This document shows, piece by piece, positions 1-9,774 of a stretch of 64,000 nt of DNA. The stretch is taken from positions 1,550,001 through 1,614,000 of the forward strand of contig NC_015458.1 of NCBI RefSeq assembly GCF_000209655.1, in the 5' to 3' direction. Position numbers and translations under genes: made by a program. Below the pieces are notes generated by a model. The model searched no databases. It worked only from the letters and a program-made list of their open reading frames with translations, and was not told where the DNA came from. The number at the start of each line of letters is the position of its first letter. Position 1 is the stretch's first letter. The DNA is from Pusillimonas sp. T7-7. GTDB taxonomy: Bacteria; Pseudomonadota; Gammaproteobacteria; Burkholderiales; Burkholderiaceae_B.

Positions 1-869
1 GCATCATGTTTGATAACCTCACGCCCTTGCACCCAGACGAGGTCATGACGCTCGAGCGCAATATCAAAAGCGAAGAAAACACCACGGGCCGCATTCTGGA
101 CATCTTCGCACCCATGGGCAAAGGCCAGCGCGCCCTCATCGTCGCCAGCCCCAAGTCCGGCAAGACGGTCATGATGCAGCATATTGCCCATGCCATCAGC
201 GCCAACTATCCCGACGCCATCATGATCGTCATGCTGGTCGACGAGCGGCCCGAAGAAGTCACAGAAATGCAACGCACCGTGCGTGGCGAAGTGGTGGCCT
301 CCACCTTCGACGAACCCGCCACACGCCACGTCCAGGTCGCCGAGATGGTGATCGAAAAAGCCAAGCGGCTGGTCGAGCTCAAAAAAGATGTCGTCATCCT
401 GCTCGACTCCATCACCCGTCTGGCACGCGCCTACAATACGGTCGTACCGGCTTCAGGCAAGGTGCTGACCGGCGGCGTTGACGCCAACGCACTGCAGCGG
501 CCCAAACGCTTTTTTGGTGCTGCCCGCAACGTCGAAGAAGGCGGCTCGCTGACCATCATTGGTACAGCCCTGGTGGAAACCGGCAGCCGTATGGACGAGG
601 TCATCTACGAAGAATTCAAAGGCACAGGCAACTCCGAGGTTCACCTCGAGCGGCGCCTGGCCGAAAAGCGTGTTTATCCGGCCATCAACCTGAACAAATC
701 AGGCACACGCCGTGAAGAACTGCTTATCAAGCCCGAGCTTCTACAGAAAGTTTGGGTGCTTCGAAAGTTCATACACGACATGGACGAAATCGAAGCCATG
801 GAGTTCATCCTCGACAAAATTCGCGCAACCAAAACAAACTCCGAATTTTTTGACATGATGAAAAAATAA
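1..869 (+). CDS. rho: Transcription termination factor Rho, C-terminal part (5' end outside window)
   Basis: Rho is the hexameric RNA-dependent ATPase that ends transcription. The reading frame is already open at the window edge (codons from base 3), and the ATG at base 6 is internal: the protein matches E. coli Rho from just before its ATPase domain, so about 130 N-terminal residues (the RNA-binding domain) lie outside. In the visible part there is a Walker A motif ASPKSGKT (residues 47-54 from that ATG), Walker B DVVILLDS, the Q-loop stretch [14 protein letters not shown] and the R-loop FKGTGN, all intact. It ends FFDMMKK, as Rho proteins usually do. A perfect 11-bp hairpin follows the stop codon. 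Only the missing 5' end limits the call. Confidence 0.98.
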   Translation, partial: IMFDNLTPLHPDEVMTLERNIKSEENTTGRILDIFAPMGKGQRALIVASPKSGKTVMMQHIAHAISANYPDAIMIVMLVDERPEEVTEMQRTVRGEVVASTFDEPATRHVQVAEMVIEKAKRLVELKKDVVILLDSITRLARAYNTVVPASGKVLTGGVDANALQRPKRFFGAARNVEEGGSLTIIGTALVETGSRMDEVIYEEFKGTGNSEVHLERRLAEKRVYPAINLNKSGTRREELLIKPELLQKVWVLRKFIHDMDEIEAMEFILDKIRATKTNSEFFDMMKK

Positions 870-885
870 GTGGTAAGTCACACCT

Positions 886-911
886 GTAAGCCTCTCTAGC
901 GAGAGGCTTAC
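886..911 (+). terminator. Hairpin after rho, terminator-like but without a T-run
   Basis: GTAAGCCTCTC and GAGAGGCTTAC form a perfect 11-bp stem around the loop TAGC, starting 17 nt after the rho stop codon. No T-tract follows (CTTGCGATG), so it is not a classical intrinsic terminator; it may protect the 3' end or work with Rho itself. Confidence 0.5.
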
Positions 912-1018
912 TTGCGATGCCCTCCCACATCGGACGACCATGGCCGCCCCGGTCCTGAACAACTATTTTTAATATTCACTGAGCCTTGCTTACTCAGTAC
1001 TACAACAGAGCATACTTG

Positions 1019-2362
1019 ATGACACTACCTACTCTTGATCAGTTTCTTGACCAAATCCAGGCCCGCGATCCGCATCAACCGGAATTCATGCAGGCCGTGA
1101 AAGAAGTCATGAACAGTTTGTGGCCCTTCATCGAGCGCAACCCCAAATACGCCGAACAAGGGCTGCTGGAGCGCCTGGTCGAGCCCGAACGTGTCATCCA
1201 GTTTCGCATTTCTTGGGTTGATGACCAGGGTAAAGTACAAACCAACCGCGGTTTCCGTATTCAGCACAGTTCCGCCATCGGTCCGTTCAAGGGCGGCATG
1301 CGCTTCCACCCCTCGGTCAATCTGTCCATTCTCAAGTTCCTGGCCTTCGAACAGACGTTCAAGAATGCACTGACCACACTGCCTATGGGCGGCGGCAAAG
1401 GTGGTTCCGATTTCGACCCCAAAGGCAAATCCGATGCCGAGGTCATGCGTTTTTGCCAGGCATTGATTATCGAACTGCATCGTCACCTGGGTCCCGACAC
1501 TGATGTGCCGGCAGGCGATATTGGCGTGGGTGCGCGCGAAGTCGGCTTCATGGCCGGCATGATGAAAAAGCTCTCGAACTCGTCAGCCAGTGTCTTTACA
1601 GGCAAAGGCTTGAGTTTTGGCGGCAGCCTGATACGTCCGGAAGCCACAGGTTACGGCACAGTGTACTTCGCAGAAGAAATGCTCAAGCACGCCCGTCAGT
1701 CCCTTGAAGGATATACGGTATCGGTGTCGGGTTCGGGCAATGTGGCCCAATATGCAATCCAGAAATGCATGCAATTGGGCGCCAAGGTCATCACGGTTTC
1801 GGATTCTCATGGTTCCGTCGTCGATAAGGCGGGCTTTACCCCAGAAAAACTTGAGACGCTCATACGCATCAAGAACGAACAGCGCGGCCGGGTCGAAGAT
1901 TATGCCAAGCAGTTCAACCTGGTTTACGAGGCCGGTAAACGCCCTTGGCACGTACCTGTAGATGTCGCCCTGCCCTGCGCCACCCAGAACGAGCTTGAGC
2001 TCGAAGACGCCCAGGCCTTGATCCGCAATGGCGTGCGCTGTGTAGCCGAGGGCGCCAACATGCCCACCAGCCTCGAAGCAGTCGACGCTTTCCTTCATGC
2101 TGGCATTCTGTATGCTCCTGGCAAGGCCAGCAATGCCGGTGGTGTGGCCGTGTCGGGCTTGGAAATGAGCCAGAATGCACAAAGACTGCACTGGACCCGC
2201 GAGCAAGTCGACATCAAGCTGCACGCCATCATGCGTGACATTCATGAAAACTGCGTTTTGCACGGCGGCACCCAGGACGACAAGGTCAACTATGTGAACG
2301 GCGCCAATATTGCCGGTTTCGTCAAAGTGGCCGATGCCATGCTGCAGCAAGGCATCTACTAA
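1019..2362 (+). CDS. gdhA: NADP-specific glutamate dehydrogenase
   Basis: Converts 2-oxoglutarate and ammonium to glutamate with NADPH in the cytoplasm. The product from the ATG at 1019 is 447 aa, the same length as E. coli GdhA, and the beginning MTLPTLDQFL lines up with it; a longer frame from a TTG at 986 adds 11 residues with no family support. Substrate-binding KGGMRF (about residues 91-96), the catalytic-lysine stretch PMGGGKGGSD (122-131), the nucleotide-binding GSGNVA and the C-terminal NYVNGANIAGF block are all present. It stands alone between rho and a convergent envelope gene, with a shared terminator behind it. Identity is very secure. Confidence 0.97.
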   Translation: MTLPTLDQFLDQIQARDPHQPEFMQAVKEVMNSLWPFIERNPKYAEQGLLERLVEPERVIQFRISWVDDQGKVQTNRGFRIQHSSAIGPFKGGMRFHPSVNLSILKFLAFEQTFKNALTTLPMGGGKGGSDFDPKGKSDAEVMRFCQALIIELHRHLGPDTDVPAGDIGVGAREVGFMAGMMKKLSNSSASVFTGKGLSFGGSLIRPEATGYGTVYFAEEMLKHARQSLEGYTVSVSGSGNVAQYAIQKCMQLGAKVITVSDSHGSVVDKAGFTPEKLETLIRIKNEQRGRVEDYAKQFNLVYEAGKRPWHVPVDVALPCATQNELELEDAQALIRNGVRCVAEGANMPTSLEAVDAFLHAGILYAPGKASNAGGVAVSGLEMSQNAQRLHWTREQVDIKLHAIMRDIHENCVLHGGTQDDKVNYVNGANIAGFVKVADAMLQQGIY

Positions 2363-2386
2363 GCCAGTAGACCGGCGCGACACTCA

Positions 2387-2419
2387 GAACACTAGTGGGC
2401 TCTGCTACCCCTAGTGTTC
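2387..2419. terminator. Bidirectional terminator between gdhA and the convergent yhdP-type gene
   Basis: GAACACTAG and CTAGTGTTC pair perfectly (9 bp) and GGG/CCC extend the stem across a one-base bulge. The right arm begins at the stop codon of the minus-strand gene. There is no long T-run on either side, so strength is uncertain. Confidence 0.55.
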
Positions 2420-5400
2420 GATCACTGCTTCAGGCTGTCTCGCCGCGTCAGGCTTGGCACCGGCTTCGGGCTCAGGACCTGAACCCGTAAGCTCTTTGAT
2501 TTGCGGATCATCCCACTTACCGTCTATGTGATACTGCACCGTCATGGCTTTGGCCAGCGGCGCCTGCAGCAACCACTGGGTAAGAAAAGCACCCACACCT
2601 ACAATGGGATTGATGGCGATACCAGCCGCAACCGCCGCCCCACTGATATCCAGATTGGGAATGACCACTGCCTGCAAGTCCATCTGTTCGTTGATCAGGT
2701 TGATATCTCCGCCAATCACTATGGTGCCGACCGGCCCGATAACGCGATAGTCGCTTGTACTCATCAAGCCATTGCTCACCTTCACCGTACCGCGCAGATC
2801 GTCGTAGGGGAAGCCCTCGCGGGTCAGTCCAGCCGGATTGAAGTCCAGGCGCGCCAGGCGTTTGACCGACTGCAAGGACAAGAGCTCGAGCAGGCGTGCC
2901 GAGTACGAATTCAGTGAGCTGAAGCGCCCCTTGTGCAAGCTGAATTCAATCTGGCCATTCAAGTCTGCCTTGCTGAAATCCCAGGGCATATTACGCCATT
3001 CGAGCTTGCCTTGAATCGTACCCTCGCCAGCTTTCATCACGTCCTTCTGGCCAATTTGATCCAGATAGTCGCCCAAATTGGTGATATGCGCTTCAGCTTC
3101 GAGCGTCAACCCTCGATTGGCGCCACTCAGGCGCCACATACCCGAACCCGACAGCTCTGCCGATGGGCTTTTGAGTGTCAGGTTTTCAAGCTTCCATAAG
3201 TGACCACGCGCCTGATTGACCCCCACCAGAGACAGCTCTCCGACCTCACGTCCATACAGGCGGAATTTCCTGACATGCAGATTTACCCCAGGAATATCCA
3301 AATCTTCGTCGACTTGAAAGTCGCTTGCAACCCGAGACTTTTCACTGGCCTGCTCACTCCCTAAAGACAAACGGTCAAAATTGGCATCGACACGCCCAGC
3401 CACGCGCCCATTGGCCTCGCGCCAGAACAAAGTTCCGGCTGTTTGTGATGAGGTGATATCAGCGCGCCACTGCTGTGGCTGCGGGCGATGTGCCGTGAAG
3501 GCGAATGTATCCAGCATTACACCTTTGAACAGCACTTTGTCGGCCTGCAGCCGCAATGTCTGGACGGCCGGCAGCAAGGGCTGGCTGCGCGCCTTTTCAG
3601 CGCCTGGCAAGGTGTTGGAAAACCCGTTGACCAGATCGTTCCACGCGTCTATATCAACGACGGGATAGCTCAGGTCCAGGGCAAAGCCCGACTTTGGCAA
3701 GACTGCTTTCTGATTCAGGCCCAGCGCAGCGGTATGAAAGTAGGCGCCCCCCTTCGCATTCTCCCGATGCAGCAGCTTTGCCCGCAGCCACTCGCCTAAT
3801 GAGAGGTTCAGGGCCATATTCTTGCCATCGTCATCGCGTTGCCAGCTGACCTTCAAAGGTAAGCGCTGGTTAGCGGCTTTTTTCAAGGGTGGAGGAAAAT
3901 CCATTGCCAGGCCGATCAGGTCCGATTGAATATCCAGCACGAAAGCCCTGTCTTTACCCTTGCCTTGATGCAGGCTTGCCTGATAGGTCATCTGCCCATC
4001 CAGCCGCTTCAAGCCGTCCAGGCCGGTATATTCGCGCAGTGCGCCGGCCTGAGCCTTACCCTGGAACCGCAAACCCTTGAGGCCTCCGCCAACTCCACCA
4101 TCTATGGCAAGCGGCCCACCAAGAAATTGACTTTTAAGGCCAGGCGTACTGAAGCCGGTGTCGGTGAATTCCAGCGTACCCGTGACTTTGCTGAAGACAG
4201 GCATTTCAGGCGTCAGGCGTAAATCGCCTCCCGAAAAATGAATGGCGCCCTTTACCGTGGTATCGCGACTATGCATCAAGGGAATAGTCAAGGCCAGAGG
4301 CACTGACCACGTGCCTGTGGCACGCGTTTCGTTGAACTGTCCATCCAGCATGCTACCCAAGGGAGTATGCGTCATCAAGGCAAGATAAACACTGCTGTCG
4401 GCCTGGGTCTGGCCAGTGATGCTCAACACGGAATCTTCTGCCAGATTGGGAATCCGTGCCTCAACATCATTCAGCTGTATTGACTGCTCTGGTGTCGGCC
4501 ACATGACAGCCTGGTCAGCATGCAGACGCAAGTCTGCGCCATGCAGGGACAGATTACCCTGCATATCAACCAGGCGGGGCCAGCCCGGGGATTTCTCATG
4601 GGCCGGCAGATAGTCGATGATGGCGCCGGAATACCGGCCCGCTATCCTGAAATCGCCCGCACCCGGGGAATCGTTAAAGGGGAACTCATCAAGATCGCCC
4701 TGCAGGACCAGGCTGGCGTCGCTGATCTGGCCTGCCACCAGGCCGTGCTCCATCCAGTCGCGAGCATCCGGGTTGACGCTGCTGGGCAGATAGTTCTTGA
4801 TCGCCGGGATGGCCAGCCGCGTAATATCGCCCCGCATGTCGATCAAGCCGCTTGAATCGACTCCATGCTGCTGCCAACGGCCTTGCAGGCTGGCCGCCAG
4901 ACTTTGGCCGGACAGATCCAACTGTGCTGCCTCAACGCGCCAGCCTGTATCAGGGCGCTGCACGGTTCCCCGGGACACCAGATGATCAAGCGCCAGAGGC
5001 AACTGAAAAATATTGGGCGCCTGTATTTCCAGTTGTTGCGCCAACAAGCGGTACTCCACGCCTTGATGCTCCGGATTTTCCACAGCATGTCTGGGTTCGT
5101 CTCCGCTCTGATCGAGCAGTCGTGTGTAATCACGCCACGGCCCCGTCATGAACAAACGCACGGCCCGTGCCTTGGCACCATAGCGAGTCGACTCCCAATA
5201 CCCATTCTTGACCGTCACGTCCGAGGTCAGGGATTCGATGCCTCCGGCCTGGAATTTGAGCCAGCTGCGCACCGATACCTGGCCTGACTTCAGGCTTCGT
5301 GGCATATCGACCCACGGAGCCCACCCCAGCGGCTGCATGTTCTCGACATGCGCATACAGCTGCCCCCTGCCTTGGTTCAGATCGAATCTTTCGGAGTCTT

Positions 5401-6073
5401 TCGTGGGGGTATGCAGAAACTCGCCCCGTAAATCCAGTGACTTGCCCAGGGCCTCGGGTATATCAGCCTGCAGGATGAAGCGATGATCCGCCTGGCGATT
5501 GCTCAGCCGCAAAGCCACGCGCTCGAGCACAAGGGGAGGTGCATTGCGTGTTTCGTCTATCCAGCGCAGTGTGGCGGAACGCAGCATAATGTCGCGTTGC
5601 CCCAACAACCAGTCAGCCGCATTCCCGACATCCTCTGGAGAAGACATAGGTTCACCCAGGCTGAAAGAGCGGCCCATGACCCAGACCTGATCATCAAGAT
5701 CCCGACGCAAGGTCAGATCCAGGCCACTGGCCTGAAGCATGACCAACTGCAGATCGCCGCTGAGCAGGCTGCGCCAGCTGATTGTGGCCTGGGCTTCGGG
5801 AACAGCAAGCAGGCGGCGTCCTTGCTCATCAGCCAGTTGAACGTCAAGCGCCTTGAGTTTGGGATTAAGCCCCTTCCAGTCGATGGCGATGGAGCCCAGG
5901 CTAACGTCGGCATTGAGTGCTTGGGACAACTGTCTTTCGATCTGTGGCCGCCATTCATTAACGTTGGGAAAAACCCAATAGCGTGCTCCCAGAAACAGCA
6001 AGCCCAGGACAAAGTACGCAATCAGCGCGATTTTTCCGACAAGCTTGAGGATGAGAGTAGAAAATTGAAGCAC
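2411..6073 (-). CDS. yhdP: YhdP/AsmA-like envelope protein (DUF3971, TIGR02099 type)
   Basis: A 1220-aa protein with one N-terminal membrane anchor (about residues 9-30) followed by a very long periplasmic part rich in beta-strand repeats. Length, the opening region (RYWVFPNVNEWRPQIERQL) and the C-terminal AsmA-like block with IGGDINLINEQMDLQAVVIP are characteristic of the YhdP family (E. coli YhdP is about 1260 aa). In E. coli, YhdP and related AsmA-like proteins help carry phospholipids from inner to outer membrane and maintain the permeability barrier; the same role here is inferred. The start is a GTG at 6073, directly before the membrane helix. It is divergent from glnE, a neighbour pairing common in beta-proteobacteria. 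Confidence 0.85.
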   Translation of the reverse strand: MLQFSTLILKLVGKIALIAYFVLGLLFLGARYWVFPNVNEWRPQIERQLSQALNADVSLGSIAIDWKGLNPKLKALDVQLADEQGRRLLAVPEAQATISWRSLLSGDLQLVMLQASGLDLTLRRDLDDQVWVMGRSFSLGEPMSSPEDVGNAADWLLGQRDIMLRSATLRWIDETRNAPPLVLERVALRLSNRQADHRFILQADIPEALGKSLDLRGEFLHTPTKDSERFDLNQGRGQLYAHVENMQPLGWAPWVDMPRSLKSGQVSVRSWLKFQAGGIESLTSDVTVKNGYWESTRYGAKARAVRLFMTGPWRDYTRLLDQSGDEPRHAVENPEHQGVEYRLLAQQLEIQAPNIFQLPLALDHLVSRGTVQRPDTGWRVEAAQLDLSGQSLAASLQGRWQQHGVDSSGLIDMRGDITRLAIPAIKNYLPSSVNPDARDWMEHGLVAGQISDASLVLQGDLDEFPFNDSPGAGDFRIAGRYSGAIIDYLPAHEKSPGWPRLVDMQGNLSLHGADLRLHADQAVMWPTPEQSIQLNDVEARIPNLAEDSVLSITGQTQADSSVYLALMTHTPLGSMLDGQFNETRATGTWSVPLALTIPLMHSRDTTVKGAIHFSGGDLRLTPEMPVFSKVTGTLEFTDTGFSTPGLKSQFLGGPLAIDGGVGGGLKGLRFQGKAQAGALREYTGLDGLKRLDGQMTYQASLHQGKGKDRAFVLDIQSDLIGLAMDFPPPLKKAANQRLPLKVSWQRDDDGKNMALNLSLGEWLRAKLLHRENAKGGAYFHTAALGLNQKAVLPKSGFALDLSYPVVDIDAWNDLVNGFSNTLPGAEKARSQPLLPAVQTLRLQADKVLFKGVMLDTFAFTAHRPQPQQWRADITSSQTAGTLFWREANGRVAGRVDANFDRLSLGSEQASEKSRVASDFQVDEDLDIPGVNLHVRKFRLYGREVGELSLVGVNQARGHLWKLENLTLKSPSAELSGSGMWRLSGANRGLTLEAEAHITNLGDYLDQIGQKDVMKAGEGTIQGKLEWRNMPWDFSKADLNGQIEFSLHKGRFSSLNSYSARLLELLSLQSVKRLARLDFNPAGLTREGFPYDDLRGTVKVSNGLMSTSDYRVIGPVGTIVIGGDINLINEQMDLQAVVIPNLDISGAAVAAGIAINPIVGVGAFLTQWLLQAPLAKAMTVQYHIDGKWDDPQIKELTGSGPEPEAGAKPDAARQPEAVIEH

Positions 6074-6175
6074 AGATTGAGCCAGGGCCTGTAATATTTG
6101 CGGTATCTTGGGGTTGTAGCTGGTTGGCGGTCAAGCTGCAGCTTTTTTCCGCTTTTTTTCTATTTTTGCATGCTT

Positions 6176-8947
6176 ATGTCTGAAGCCATTATATTAGCGC
6201 CCGCCCTGCAATGGTCAGGAGCGCTACGCCGCAAACTGATTGCCAATGCCTCGTTCGAACAATGGTTGGCCAATGCAGCCAACCACACATTAAACCGTAA
6301 AACCATAGTGCAATGGTTTTACGAGCTAAAAGGCGACGAAACCGATATCGCTCTGCCTGTGGCCGATGTCAGGCGCGTATTGCGCCAGCTGCGCGAACGC
6401 GTCTTTTTCACAACCATGGTACGCGACCTGAATCAGGCGGCTTCTATGCAGGAAGTTGTCGGCGCCATGTCGGTACTGGCTGACCTTGCCGTGACAGAAG
6501 CATACAAAAGTGTGGCCACCAGCTTGGCAGACTTGCACGGTATACCAATGGATCCCAATACCGGTAAACCTCAAGAGCTGCTTATTGTAGGAATGGGCAA
6601 ACTGGGCGGCAAAGAATTGAATGTGTCGTCCGATATCGATCTGATCATGATTTATGGCGAGGAAGGCGAGACCACGGGTCGCCGCAAGATCAGTCACCAC
6701 GAATTCTATGGGCGTGTAACGCAGCGCATGATGCCGGTGCTGTCCGAAATCGACGCCAACGGCCAGGTATTCCGGACTGACCTGCGCCTGCGCCCCGATG
6801 GGGACTCGGGCCCACTGGCCTGGAGCCTGGATGCCCTTGAAAGCTATCTGGTCACTCAAGGGCGTGAATGGGAGCGCTATGCCTGGCTTAAAGGACGGGT
6901 CATCCGTTGTCAGGCTTTTGCAGGCAGCGACCCCCGTAGCCAAATTGAGCAGTTGGAAGCACTACGCACACCTTTCGTCTATCGCAAATATTTTGATTTC
7001 GACGCGCTGGCCGCTTTGCGCGGCCTGCGCGAACGCATACGCCTGGATTGGCAGAAGCGCGCCCTGGCCCGCAACGGAGTAGACACCGTGCACAACATCA
7101 AGCTGGGAGACGGAGGCATACGCGAAATAGAGTTCGTCATACAGTTAAGCCAGTTGATACGCGGCGGCCGCATGCCCTCGCTGCAACAACGCGGGTTGCT
7201 CTCGGCCCTGCATAAACAAGACAAGGCCGGCCTGATTGCTTCCGACGTGGCCGAGCAACTGGCAACAGCCTATGGCTTTTTGCGGCGAGTTGAGCACATG
7301 CTGCAATACCGCGAAGACGAACAAACCCATCTGCTGCCACATGATCCGAAAATGTGTACTGACCTGGCACACGCAATGGGCATGGCGCCAACTGATTTCG
7401 AAAATCAGTTGGCATCGCTACGCGCCTTTGTATCCAGGACATTCCGCAATGCATTCAGGATAGCCGGCATGGGTAGCGACGATAGCGACGATGCACCACC
7501 ATCTCAGGCCGAGCCCCCCTGCGCAGATCTGAATGATCACATTCAACAACGCACAGGCGAACAGGCCCAGGCAATATCCCGACGCGTCGAAGCCTTTCTG
7601 GACAGCCACCGCATCCGCAGCCTATCGGGCACCAGCCGCAAGCGGGTAGAAGCCTTGTTGCCCGTCATCGTCGATATGGCAGCAAGAACAGAAACCCCCG
7701 AAACGACAGCTGTCAGACTGCTGGCATTGGTCGAACACATTGCCCAGCGCAGCGCCTACCTGGCCTTGCTGGCCGAATACCCCGAAACCCTGGCGCGCGT
7801 CACGCGCATCGTCAGCGCGAGCCCATGGGCATCGGAATTCCTGAGCCGCTATCCCCTGTTGCTTGATAGTCTGATTGAATGGCGTTCGCTGCTGGCTCCT
7901 CCCGACTTTGAGCAACTCGCGCAGCAACTGCACGATGACCTTGACGCCTGCGTCCTGGCCGATGGGCTGCCCGATGTCGAGCAGCAAATGAATCTGATGC
8001 GCGACACGCAGCATCAAATCACCTTCCAACTGCTGGCCCAGGACCTGGAGGGCGTGCTGACCGTGGAGCAGTTGGGCGACCGCCTTTCGGCACTCGCCGA
8101 CATGATGCTGACCGAGACCATCAATCGCGTATGGCCTTTGGTACAGCCTCGCGGCAAGCACGACAATCTCACCCCGCCGCGATTTGCCATCATTGCCTAT
8201 GGCCGGCTGGGCGGTAAAGAGTTGGGCTATGCCTCTGACCTTGATCTGGTGTTCCTGTACGATGACCCCACAGACGAGGCTAGCGAACTCTACGCCAAAC
8301 TCGGCCGCCGAATGGCCTCGTGGCTGTCAACCATGACCTCCTCCGGGCGTCTGTACGAGATCGACTTGCGGCTACGCCCGGACGGTGATGCCGGCTTGCT
8401 GGCTGTCTCGGTCGAAGCATTCGCTCAGTATCAGACCCGGCACGCCTGGGCCTGGGAGCACCAAGCCATCACACGGGCCCGCTTTGTGACAGGAAACCCT
8501 GAGATAGGTCAGCGTTTCGAAGATATCCGGCGACAAGTGCTTTTGCTGCCACGAGACAGTCAGGCATTCAAGAATGAAGTGCGCACCATGCGTCAGAAGA
8601 TCAGTGCTGGCCACCCCAATCGCACGCCTGATTTCGACTTGAAGCACGACCGCGGCGGCATGGTAGACGTGGAGTTTGTGACCCAATACCTGGTGCTGTG
8701 CTTTGGCCAACAGCATCCAGCCTTGCTGGAGAACCTGGGCAACATCACATTGCTGCGCCTGGCCGCCGAAGCGGGATTGATTCCATCCGACTTGGCGTCC
8801 CGGTCGGGAGACGCCTACCGGGCATTCAGAAAGCGTCAACACGCCCTGCGCCTGCAAGGCGCCGAGAAAGCACGTGTGCCCAGCGGCCAGCTCATTGAAG
8901 AGCGCGCCTGCGTACAGGCACTTTGGAATACCGTCATAGAAGACTAA
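6176..8947 (+). CDS. glnE: Bifunctional glutamine synthetase adenylyltransferase / adenylyl-removing enzyme
   Basis: GlnE attaches and removes AMP on glutamine synthetase in response to PII, setting GS activity by nitrogen status. Two nucleotidyltransferase domains are visible: an N-terminal one with [18 protein letters not shown] (adenylyl-removing half) and a C-terminal one with [17 protein letters not shown] (adenylylating half), each followed by a DLRLRPDG block. From the ATG at 6176 (MSEAII...) the protein is 923 aa, normal for the family. An ATG two codons upstream (6170) is equally possible, and a TTG at 6098 would add a hydrophobic stretch not typical of GlnE. No Shine-Dalgarno is clear; a T-rich tract precedes the start. 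Together with gdhA this gives two nitrogen-assimilation genes within 9 kb. Confidence 0.96.
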   Translation: MSEAIILAPALQWSGALRRKLIANASFEQWLANAANHTLNRKTIVQWFYELKGDETDIALPVADVRRVLRQLRERVFFTTMVRDLNQAASMQEVVGAMSVLADLAVTEAYKSVATSLADLHGIPMDPNTGKPQELLIVGMGKLGGKELNVSSDIDLIMIYGEEGETTGRRKISHHEFYGRVTQRMMPVLSEIDANGQVFRTDLRLRPDGDSGPLAWSLDALESYLVTQGREWERYAWLKGRVIRCQAFAGSDPRSQIEQLEALRTPFVYRKYFDFDALAALRGLRERIRLDWQKRALARNGVDTVHNIKLGDGGIREIEFVIQLSQLIRGGRMPSLQQRGLLSALHKQDKAGLIASDVAEQLATAYGFLRRVEHMLQYREDEQTHLLPHDPKMCTDLAHAMGMAPTDFENQLASLRAFVSRTFRNAFRIAGMGSDDSDDAPPSQAEPPCADLNDHIQQRTGEQAQAISRRVEAFLDSHRIRSLSGTSRKRVEALLPVIVDMAARTETPETTAVRLLALVEHIAQRSAYLALLAEYPETLARVTRIVSASPWASEFLSRYPLLLDSLIEWRSLLAPPDFEQLAQQLHDDLDACVLADGLPDVEQQMNLMRDTQHQITFQLLAQDLEGVLTVEQLGDRLSALADMMLTETINRVWPLVQPRGKHDNLTPPRFAIIAYGRLGGKELGYASDLDLVFLYDDPTDEASELYAKLGRRMASWLSTMTSSGRLYEIDLRLRPDGDAGLLAVSVEAFAQYQTRHAWAWEHQAITRARFVTGNPEIGQRFEDIRRQVLLLPRDSQAFKNEVRTMRQKISAGHPNRTPDFDLKHDRGGMVDVEFVTQYLVLCFGQQHPALLENLGNITLLRLAAEAGLIPSDLASRSGDAYRAFRKRQHALRLQGAEKARVPSGQLIEERACVQALWNTVIED

Positions 8948-9004
8948 AATAGCCCTATCAATGACTCACACTCAGGCGTCTGCCCTTGCCGGCGCCCATT
9001 TGCC

Positions 9005-9685
9005 ATGACCACTGTTCAACGCCCAAAACTCACCCTACCCGATAACCGCAAAAAGGTGCTGCTGCACTCCTGCTGCGCCCCCTGTTCTGGTGAAGTCATG
9101 GAGGCTATGACCGCGTCAGGCATTGACTACGCCATTTATTTCTACAACCCGAATATCCATCCCGATCGCGAATACGAAATTCGCAAGAACGAAAATATCC
9201 GATTTGCCGAGCAACATGGTATTGAGTTCATTGATGCCGATTACGATCGCGACAATTGGTTCGAGCGCGTCAAGGGCCTCGAAGACGAGCCCGAGCGCGG
9301 CCAGCGCTGTACGGTTTGCTTCGACATGCGTTTCGAGCGCACAGCCTTGTATGCCCATGAGCATGGCTACGACACCATTTCAAGTTCGCTGGGTATTTCA
9401 CGCTGGAAAGACATGAATCAAATCAACGGTTGCGGCGAGCGTGCCGCCGCCCGTTACCCTGATTTGGTCTATTGGACTTATAACTGGCGTAAGGGCGGCG
9501 GATCGGCCCGCATGATAGAAATCAGCAAACGCGAAGAGTTCTATCAGCAGGAGTACTGTGGATGTGTGTATTCGCTGCGCGACACCAATCGTCATCGACG
9601 CGAACAGGGGCGCGAGCGCATCAAGATCGGTATCAAGTTCTACGGGAAGGACGAGCTCACGCTGAACCCACCACCCAAGAACTGA
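9005..9685 (+). CDS. queH: Epoxyqueuosine reductase QueH (DUF208)
   Basis: QueH carries out the last step of queuosine synthesis in tRNA, reducing epoxyqueuosine to queuosine; it is a non-homologous alternative to the cobalamin enzyme QueG. The 226-aa product has the family signature: [10 protein letters not shown] near the N-terminus (Cys23, Cys24, Cys27), CTVC in the middle (Cys102, Cys105) and EYCGC near the C-terminus (Cys185, Cys187), which serve the iron-sulfur cluster, the metal site and the redox pair. It begins 57 nt after glnE on the same strand and may be co-transcribed. queF, another enzyme of the same pathway, lies about 13 kb away in this window. Confidence 0.93.
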   Translation: MTTVQRPKLTLPDNRKKVLLHSCCAPCSGEVMEAMTASGIDYAIYFYNPNIHPDREYEIRKNENIRFAEQHGIEFIDADYDRDNWFERVKGLEDEPERGQRCTVCFDMRFERTALYAHEHGYDTISSSLGISRWKDMNQINGCGERAAARYPDLVYWTYNWRKGGGSARMIEISKREEFYQQEYCGCVYSLRDTNRHRREQGRERIKIGIKFYGKDELTLNPPPKN

Positions 9686-9774
9686 ACCTTACTGTCTGCC
9701 CGAATGCTGAGCCACGGTTCTTGCGCTTAGCCATTTACCGATAAAAGATTACGCCTACGGCAAAATGCGCCCTT

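Noticed and set aside
986-1018. TTG start giving a 458-aa GdhA
   Set aside because: The extra 11 residues do not match the family, and ATG 1019 gives the normal 447 aa.
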